Of a stretch of DNA of 64,000 bases, positions 46,030-64,000 are shown one piece after another. Made by a program: the position numbers and the translations under genes. Position 1 is the first letter of the stretch. Each line of letters starts with the position of its first letter. This stretch comes from Theropithecus gelada (taxonomy: Eukaryota > Chordata > Mammalia > Primates > Cercopithecidae): positions 16,596,482 through 16,660,481 of the forward strand of contig NC_037668.1 in NCBI RefSeq assembly GCF_003255815.1. Direction: 5' to 3'. The notes under the pieces are model-generated. The model was given only the letters and a program-made list of their open reading frames with translations, was not told the DNA's origin and searched no databases.

Positions 46030-46299
46030 CCTTCCCTGTATTTCTGAGAACTCTCTTTTCTCCTGCTTTCTCTGGATTTTGGAGCCTGCCAGGGTATGGA
46101 CACTAACCTTCTGATTTTAGGGTTTGGCAAACCTAGCAGCTCTGTAGGATTCATGCTGTGGTGGAGGTGTACCTAAGTTGGAGTGCATATGGGTTCTGAG
46201 AGAGGATAAATATGGAGATGCTGAGGAAAGAGCTCCAGGATCTCCAGACATCTCAGTTTCTCCTTATTCCTGTTTTCATCAGGTCTGGGACCTGCCGAT

Positions 46300-49200
46300 A
46301 TGGGGGACATGAAGACCCCTGATTTTGATGACCTCCTTGCTGCCTTTGACATCCCTGACATTGATGCAAATGAAGCCATCCATTCTGGGCCAGAAGAAAA
46401 TGAGGGGCCAGGAGGCCCAGGGAAGCCAGAACCAGGTGTGGGAAGTGAATCTGGAGACACAGCAGCAGCCTCAGCTGGGGATGGCCCTGGAGTTCCAGCC
46501 CAGGCCTCTGACCATGGCCTGCCACCGCCAGACATTTCTGTAGTTAGTGTCATTGTCAAGAACACTGTGTGTCCTGAGCAGTCTGAGGCCCTGGCTGGAG
46601 GCTCAGCAGGGGATGGGGCCCAGGCTGCTGGGGTAACTAAGGAAGGGCCTGTGGGGCCTCATCGAATGCAGAATGGTTTTGGGGGTCCTGAACCTTCCCT
46701 CCCAGAAACCCCCCACTCTCCTGCTCCTCCCAGTGGGGGCACCTGGAAAGAAAAAGGCATGGAAGGCAAAACTCCCTTGGACCTGTTTGCTCATTTTGGC
46801 CCTGAGCCAGGGGACCACCCAGATCCCCTGCCTCCCTCTGCACCCTCTCCCCCTCAGGAGGGGGCTATGACCCCACCTCCTTTCCCCTCTTCCTTTGAGC
46901 TGGCCCAGGAGAATGGCCCAGGCGTGCAGCCACCTGTTTCTTCCCCACCGTTGGGGGCCTTGAAGCAGGAGAGCTGCAGCCCCCATCAACCCCAGGGCCT
47001 AGCCCCACAAGGCTCAGGCTCCAGCCCTGAGGCCACGGACATCCCTGCCAGTGCCTCGCCTCCCCGAGTTGCTGGGGTGCCCTTCTTCAAGCAGTCTCCA
47101 GGGCACCAGAGCCCTCTTGCCTCCCCCAAACTGCCCGTCTGTCAGCCCTTGAAAGAAGAAGATGATGAGGGGCCAGGGGACAAGTCTTCCCCAGGAAGTC
47201 CCCAGAGTCCCTCTAGTGGGGCTGAGGCTGCAGATGAGGACAGCAATGACTCCCCTGCCTCCAGCTCCTCTAGGCCTCTTAAGGTGCGGATCAAGACCAT
47301 TAAAACATCCTGCGGGAATATCACAAGGACTGTAACTCGGGTCCCTTCAGATCCTGATCCACCTGCCCCCTTGGCTGAGGGGGCCTTCTTGGCTGAAGCT
47401 AGCCTCTTGAAGCTGTCCCCTGCAACACCTACTTCTGAGGGTCCAAAGGTGGTGAGCGTACAGTTGGGTGATGGTACAAGGCTGAAAGGCACTGTGCTGC
47501 CTGTGGCCACCATCCAGAATGCCAGTACTGCCATGCTGATGGCAGCCAGTGTGGCCCGCAAGGCTGTGGTGCTGCCTGGGGGGACTGCCACCAGCCCTAA
47601 GATGATTGCTAAGAATGTGCTAGGCCTGGTGCCCCAAGCCCTGCCTAAGGCTGAGGGGCGGGCAGGGCTGGGGACTGGGGGACAGAAGGTGAATGGTGCC
47701 TCAGTGGTGATGGTGCAGCCTTCAAAGACAACTACTGGGCCGAGTACAGGGGGCGGCACAGTGATCTCACGGACCCAGTCCAGCCTGGTGGAGGCCTTCA
47801 ACAAGATCCTCAACAGCAAGAACCTGCTCCCTGCCTATAGGCCAAACCTGAGCCCACCAGCTGAGGCTGGGCTGGCCCTGCCTCCCACCGGCTACCGCTG
47901 CCTGGAGTGTGGGGATGCCTTCTCGTTGGAGAAGAGCCTGGCACGGCACTATGACCGCCGGAGCATGCGCATCGAGGTCACCTGCAACCACTGCGCCCGC
48001 CGCCTGGTCTTCTTCAACAAGTGCAGCCTGCTCCTGCATGCACGTGAACACAAGGACAAGGGGCTCGTTATGCAGTGCTCACATTTGGTCATGAGGCCCG
48101 TAGCCCTTGACCAGATGGTGGGGCAGCCGGACATCACACCCCTGCTGCCTGTAGCTGTCCCACCTATCTCTGGACCTCTGGTCTTGCCTGCCTTGGGCAA
48201 GGGTGAGGGGGCCATCACCTCCTCTGCCATTACTACAGTTGCTGCTGAGGCCCCTGTCCTGCCACTCTCCACTGAGCCGCCTGCTGCCCCTGCCACTTCT
48301 GCTTACACGTGCTTTCGCTGCCTGGAGTGCAAGGAGCAGTGCCGGGACAAGGCTGGCATGGCAGCTCACTTCCAGCAGCTCGGCCCCCCTGCCCCTGGGG
48401 CCACCAGCAATGTGAGTCACCTTTCACAGCCCTTCTGTGGGGACAGGATCTAGGAAGGCGTTGGGGGCTTGGTTAGAAGTAATAGAGACAGGACGCTCTT
48501 CACCGACTTTCCTTGTTTAATCCACTCGACAGGTGTGCCCAACCTGCCCCATGATGCTCCCCAATCGCTGCAGCTTCAGCGCCCACCAGCGCATGCATAA
48601 GAATCGACCCCCCCACGTCTGTCCTGAGTGTGGGGGCAACTTCTTGCAAGCCAATTTTCAGACCCATCTCCGGGAGGCCTGTCTGCACGTCTCTCGCCGT
48701 GTGGGATACAGGTGCCTTGGACCCTTCCTTCATAGAACTGTAGGGTTTCGTGTGTCCTAGCCTCAGCTTCAGATGGCCTTTCAAGATCCCCGCTGTATCC
48801 CTCAGCCCTGTTTTGGCAAACAACCCTGAGATAGTACGTCCTGCCTTCCCATCGTCCCCCATGGAGATGGGGGGAAGCAGGGCCACCTCTGGAGCTCCAG
48901 CTCTCCCTTGGCAGCCTCCCTTGGGGAATGGCCTCTGCACCTCTCTCATTTCTCCACCCTGCTCATGCTCCATTACTGATTTCCTTCTTGTAGTCTACCC
49001 AGTCCCAGAGAATAAATGTGTGGTCCCAGGTTGGGCATGGAGATGCCTCCCACCTCACCACAGGGCCTCCTGCTTCCTCCCTAGGTGCCCCAGCTGTTCA
49101 GTGGTGTTTGGGGGTGTGAACTCCATCAAGTCCCACATCCAGACGTCGCACTGCGAGGTTTTCCACAAGTGCCCCATCTGCCCCATGGCCTTCAAGTCTG

Positions 49201-51210
49201 GGCCCAGCGCCCATGCCCACCTCTACTCCCAGCATCCCAGCTTCCAAACTCAGCAGGCCAAGTGAGGCCCGGGGGAGGGCCGGGCCGGGCCAGGGAGGCA
49301 GGGCTGGTGGGGTGTAGGAGGGGAGGGGCTGCACCCCTCCCTGCCTGATGTCTGCATTGTCCTCACCTCAGGCTGATCTACAAGTGCGCCATGTGTGACA
49401 CAGTCTTCACTCACAAACCCCTCCTCTCCTCACACTTCGACCAGCACTTGCTGCCCCAGCGTGTCAGTGTCTTTAAGTGCCCGTCTTGTCCTCTGCTTTT
49501 TGCCCAAAAAAGGACCATGCTGGAACATCTCAAGGTACAGGAGCAGGGGGATGGGGGATGGGGGATGGGTGCTTAGCTGTACTGACCTGGGGCTGGGGCC
49601 ACATACTTCAGAAGTGGGGGGCTTTGGCACAGCCAGGCCCTCCCCCACAACAGCAACCTCCCTTGTCTCCTCTCACAGAACACCCATCAGTCTGGGCGCT
49701 TGGAGGAGACTACTGGGAAAGGGTCCGGGGGTGCCCTGCTGACCCCCAAGACTGAGCCTGAGGAGCTGGCTGTTTCTCAGGGAGGGGCAGCCCCTGCTAC
49801 TGAGGAGTCGTCTTCATCTTCAGAAGAGGAGGAAGTACCCAGCTCCCCTGAGCCCCCCCGTCCAGCCAAACGGCCTCGGCGGGAACTAGGGAGCAAAGGC
49901 CTCAAGGGTGGGGGTGGGGGGCCTGGAGGCTGGACCTGTGGCCTGTGTCACTCCTGGTTCCCTGAGCGTGACGAGTATGTGGCCCACATGAAGAAGGAGC
50001 ATGGCAAGGTGAGTGAGCCCCAAGGGGAGTACCATGGGCTGGGGACAGCACTGGGACTGCCAGTGTGACAGTGGGGACGGGGTCCTGGAGCCTGGCTCTG
50101 ACATCTACCCATGCTCTCCTAGTCAGTGAAAAAGTTTCCCTGTCGCCTTTGTGAGCGCTCCTTCTGCTCCGCCCCCAGCCTGAGGCGTCATGTCAGGGTC
50201 AATCACGAGGGCATCAAGCGAGTGTACCCCTGCAGGTAAGTCTTGCTCCCCGCTTTTTCTCCCTGCCCAGCACGTGACTCTCCCCGTATGCCAAAGTACC
50301 TTTGCACCTGCGACGTGTCTAAGTGGCCTGATGGTTGGGGTCTCCCTCTGCTCCAGCAGCCCCCTCATCAGGAGCAAGGGCCTTGGCCTTCAGGCTGTGC
50401 CCCTGCTGCCATCCTGTCCTCTCCCATTTCAGGTATTGCACAGAGGGAAAACGCACCTTCAGCAGCCGCCTGATCCTGGAGAAACATGTCCAGGTCCGGC
50501 ATGGCTTGCAGCTTGGGGCCCAGTCCCCTGGCCGGGGGACCACTTTGGCTCGGGGTTCCAGTGCCAGAGCCCAGGTAGGCAGAGGCCCGGCCTGCTGTGC
50601 TAGGGCTTTGAGTGAGAAACTGGAAGGTAGAGACTGTGGCCTCAGGAAGTGAGTGTGGGGGTGCCAAGGACAGTGGGGATGGTGGTAAGGCCCAGTTTCT
50701 TCCACTTTTCTACAGGGGCCAGGTCGGAAACGCCGCCAGTCTTCTGACTCTTGCAGTGAGGAGCCTGACAGCACGACACCGCCAGCCAAGTCCCCCAGGG
50801 GCGGACCTGGATCTGGAGGCCATGGCCCCCTGCGCTACCGGAGCAGCGGCTCCACAGAACAGAGCCTCATGGTGGGGTTGAGGGTGGAGGATGGTGCCCA
50901 GCAGTGCCTCGACTGTGGCTTGTGCTTTGCCTCCCCTGGCTCCCTGAGCCGGCACCGTTTCATCAGCCACAAGAAGAGACGGGGTGTGGGTAAAGCCAGT
51001 GCCCTGGGGCTGGGGGATGGGGAGGAAGAGGCCCCTCCATCAAGGTCTGACCCCGATGGTGGAGACTCACCCCTGCCTGCCTCTGGAGGCCCACTGACCT
51101 GTAAGGTCTGTGGCAAGAGCTGCGACAGTCCTCTCAACCTCAAGACCCACTTCCGCACGCATGGCATGGCGTTCATCAGGGCTCGGCAGGGGGCTATTGG
51201 GGATAACTAG
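46300..51210 (+). CDS. ZNF687: ZNF687, C2H2 zinc-finger protein (complete coding region)
   Basis: Nuclear zinc-finger protein of the ZNF592/ZNF687/ZMYND8 (Z3) transcription-regulator group. Human mutations are linked to a severe form of Paget disease of bone. Coding exons: 46300-48411, 48533-48711, 49085-49261, 49372-49534, 49679-50008, 50123-50235, 50433-50574, 50716-51210. They sum to 3711 nt (1236 residues), close to the human protein. Exon 2 carries the start ([20 protein letters not shown], the motif shared with ZNF592), a long Pro/Ser/Glu-rich disordered region, and the first fingers ([20 protein letters not shown]). Further CxxC...H fingers fill the later exons, for example [21 protein letters not shown] and [22 protein letters not shown]. 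An acidic serine run and the basic [13 protein letters not shown] (probable nuclear signal) precede the latter. A last finger ([21 protein letters not shown]) is near the end. Confidence 0.97.
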
Positions 51211-51856
51211 GCCCTAAGCCTGGGACTGACCAGCCCCTTCCTCTTGGAGCCTGGTTTTCCCTGCTGCTGCCTGATCCCCTGGCTGGGGAGTTTCATTGAC
51301 ATTAACATTTTGTTAATTCCTCTCTCAAACCTGAAGAAAAGCTTTTGAGGATTATTCTAGTTATTTGCAACCTCCCTTTGGGTTTGGCCCTGGAGTCCTA
51401 GTAGAGTGGACCCTCCATTCCTCTTTTCTGAGCCCAACACTAATTATGCTCCTGCTGCAGAACCCCCAGTGTGGGCCTGGGGTTGGGAGGATGGGACTTA
51501 GGTATTCCTGCTAGACAGGTTCAGGGAAGGACTGATGGGGGTGTCACGGATGGACACATCCCTCCACAATTCCTTCAGGCATGGACTGGAAATTTCCTCC
51601 TCTGGGCCAGGCCCTACCCTAGTGCCCCCTCCCCCCCAACTCACTGGCACTCAAGCCCCCTACCCCTGCAGTGCCTTTCACTTCTTTTTTTCCCCAGAAA
51701 TCCAGGGGGGGTGGTTGGTGGGGATGAGTCCTGTCAAGGGGGCCACAGGAGAGGAGGGGACAGGCTCTCAGGAATCCTTTATTCTTGTAGTAATAATACT
51801 AACAGTGGGGGAACTAGGGAGAAAACCAGACCATTAAAACTGTTTTTGGTCTAATC
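51211..51856 (+). other. ZNF687: ZNF687 3' UTR
   Basis: Follows TAG (51208-51210). The likely end is just after ATTAAA (51833-51838). A second possible signal, AATAAA at 52126-52131, would extend it past the PI4KB 3' end. Confidence 0.65.
51833..51838 (+). terminator. ZNF687: Probable ZNF687 polyadenylation signal (ATTAAA)
   Basis: Common variant signal in 'gaccattaaaactg', followed by a GT/T-rich stretch (tgtttttggtctaatc). Confidence 0.6.
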
Positions 51857-52089
51857 TCCATTCAGGCCTCTCTTTTTCTGTGACTTGGACAATGTGGACT
51901 TGAAGCGGGTGAGAGAACATGGAAGGCCCTTTCTTCTCAGGGAATTCAGGGAAGAGGTGGTGGTGACCAAGACAGGCAGGGAAGAAGCAAACCTCTTTCT
52001 GTGTGGTGCCTTTTGTATCTTGGACACTGAGGCATCCGTTCACACCTCATCCCCAATTTCCCCCCAGAAAACCTGGAAATGACACAAGT

Positions 52090-52794
52090 GGCTAACTAAG
52101 GACTTTATTTCAAACAAAAATTAAAAATAAAAAATTGAGAGCTCTTTTCCCTGGGTTTGGGGAAGGAGTCAGGGTAGGGAATTCCCCATGGCTAGGCCAG
52201 TACCCTCAGAACACTGGAGGGCTGTGGGAATTCCCTTCCTTGCCCATAATGGGGAACCTCAGCAAGTGCAGGGCCCACGCAGCGCCCGCCAGCAAGGGGA
52301 GCTCGGGCCAGGGGTCGGTCCCTGGGAGGGGTAGAGCTGGGCAGCAGCATGGCCAGTGGCCAACCACAGGATCAAGTCCTAAGTACCGAGAACCTACTCT
52401 TCCCTGCTTCCTGGGCCCCAGAACGGAATAAGAGGATGGTCTGTGGAAAGAACCTCTCAAACCCCTACAAGGAGAAGAAAGGCCCCGGCGTCCCTCACAT
52501 TCGTCGCCTCTGTTTTCTGGAGGGCAGTGAGTCCTGGAGCCTGTCCGGTGGTAATACACAGAGCAGGAGGGGCAGGGAAGCCCCAGCAAGTCTGGACCCC
52601 ACAGCTGGCTCTCCCACCCCCCCCCCGGCAAGCTCCCGCAGTTACCACATGATCCTTCGTGTTTCTTGCCTTCCATTTCCCTTGGGTGGATGGTTGGGTA
52701 GGTGGGGTTTCCTGGTTTGGGGTTTCTCAGACAAGGGCCCTCTAGGGAGGGTGCCCTGGACCCCCCCGCCAGCACTCCTGGGCTGAGGAGCATG
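52090..52794 (-). other. PI4KB: PI4KB 3' UTR
   Basis: Between the stop codon (complement of 52795-52797) and the AATAAA at 52109-52104. Single copy, with a C-run near 52617-52627. Confidence 0.8.
52104..52109 (-). terminator. PI4KB: PI4KB polyadenylation signal
   Basis: TTTATT on the plus strand reads AATAAA on the minus strand (gaaataaagtcc), ~690 bases past the PI4KB stop codon. Cleavage is expected near 52085-52092. Confidence 0.75.
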
Positions 52795-63197
<10,403 letters not shown>

Positions 63198-63893
63198 CTG
63201 GAGATAGCAGGGGAGTGCTGGTCAGAAGTGCTAAGTATAGGTCTCCTGTCTTTCCCCTCCTGCTTGCTTGCTATCACTGCAGCATGCTCATCCCTCCCTT
63301 TCAAACTCTGCTTACACACCATGTTGATTACTTGGACCCCAGGCTGCCCAGAGCAGCATTTCTCAACATGTGAACTACCTGCATCAGAATTACCCGGGAT
63401 GCAGACTCCCAGGCCCCACCATCAATCTGAATTAGAATTACTGGGAATGGGATCTGAAAGTCTGAATTTTTAACAAGTTCTCCAGAAGACTTCCAATGCA
63501 CTGAAGTTTGCAAACCACTGCCAGGACCATCACAGGAGCTCAAAATTTCAGCCTCACTGAGAACCCCCCAAGGCTAGGGATGTGTTCTCCCCTAGGGTCC
63601 AAAGCAGACCCTCTGCAGACTAGCTTCTGACAGTTTCTTCAATCTAAGTCATTCAATCTTATCTTCTCATATCTCTCTAACTACAGAATATTCTACCAGA
63701 CCCCAAGGCCCATGTCAAGTCTCTTCTCTCCCTTATACCAGAGCATTTCTTCTCAATTCCATTTGTCACCTAGTACACACTGCTTTGTTGTATATCTAAA
63801 TTTTTTTTTTCTTAAATGTCTAATGTCTCCAATTGGACTGTAAACTCAAAGACAGAGATTCTGTCTTTTGGCAGAGTGAAACCTGGCTGTGTG
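63198..63893. other. PI4KB intron, mostly single copy
   Basis: No exon recognised. 'cagcatttctcaacatgtgaactacctgcatcagaattacc' near 63354-63394 resembles an old mammalian hAT/MER5-type repeat but is too short to assign firmly. Confidence 0.4.
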
Positions 63894-64000
63894 GTTTTTT
63901 TTGGTTTTTTTGAGACAGGTCTCGCTCTGTCGCCCAGGCTGGAGTATAGTGGCCAGATCTCAGCTCACTGCAAGCTCCGCCTCCCGGGTTCACGCCATTC
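63894..64000 (-). mobile_element. AluY, cut by window end
   Basis: Starts with a T-run and 'gagacaggtctcgctctgtc', carrying the 'ccagatctcagctcactg' variant; continues past 64000. Confidence 0.92.

Noticed and set aside
47142..47819. 225-residue minus-strand open frame
   Set aside because: It is the shadow of the large ZNF687 exon; the plus-strand frame is clearly the conserved protein.
48750..49265. 171-residue open frame continuous with a ZNF687 exon
   Set aside because: Only 49085-49261 is coding; the upstream part is intron that happens to stay open.

Overview
This window is nuclear DNA of a catarrhine primate, most likely an Old World monkey. It is dense with Alu, L1, L2, MIR and Tigger copies. 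Several young Alus carry variants I associate with cercopithecoid AluY lineages, such as 'gatccggccactg' in place of 'gatcgcgccactg' and 'ctcgcccggctag'. Four genes can be read exon by exon, in the order known from human chromosome 1q21.3: PIP5K1A, PSMD4, ZNF687, PI4KB.

Layout. 1-8605 is the 3' end of PIP5K1A (+): three coding exons and a terminal exon whose first codon is the stop. An old, Alu-riddled LTR-element-like structure fills much of the intron at 1197-6203. 8606-14190 is intergenic, mostly Alu, with one 273-base gap of Ns. 14191-27625 is the complete PSMD4 gene (+, ten exons); its 8.3-kb first intron holds an antisense L1 broken up by Alus. 27626-41700 is an Alu/L2/L1M-rich spacer. 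It contains an unexpected ~295-bp inverted copy of one PI4KB exon plus adjoining intron (34762-35056). 41700-52135 is ZNF687 (+): a CpG-island promoter with five CCAAT boxes, a noncoding first exon, a giant second exon and seven further zinc-finger exons. 52085-64000 is the 3' half of PI4KB (-): seven coding exons for the helical/kinase region, with a nearly full-length 7SL RNA pseudogene in one intron.

Biology. PIP5K1A and PI4KB act in successive steps of phosphoinositide synthesis (PI to PI4P to PI(4,5)P2). PSMD4 is the ubiquitin receptor Rpn10 of the 26S proteasome. ZNF687 is a zinc-finger component of a transcriptional-regulator complex. There is no sign of an operon-like arrangement. PIP5K1A and PSMD4 are head-to-tail neighbours with compatible splice phases, which fits their known role as parents of the hominoid fusion retrogene PIPSL. 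ZNF687 and PI4KB converge tail to tail within about 250 bp.

I found no undescribed biochemical system. The most unusual items are the transposed PI4KB exon fragment with a target-site-like repeat, a template-switch palindrome at an Alu edge, a young Alu in the PSMD4 promoter, and the damaged sequence beside the assembly gap.
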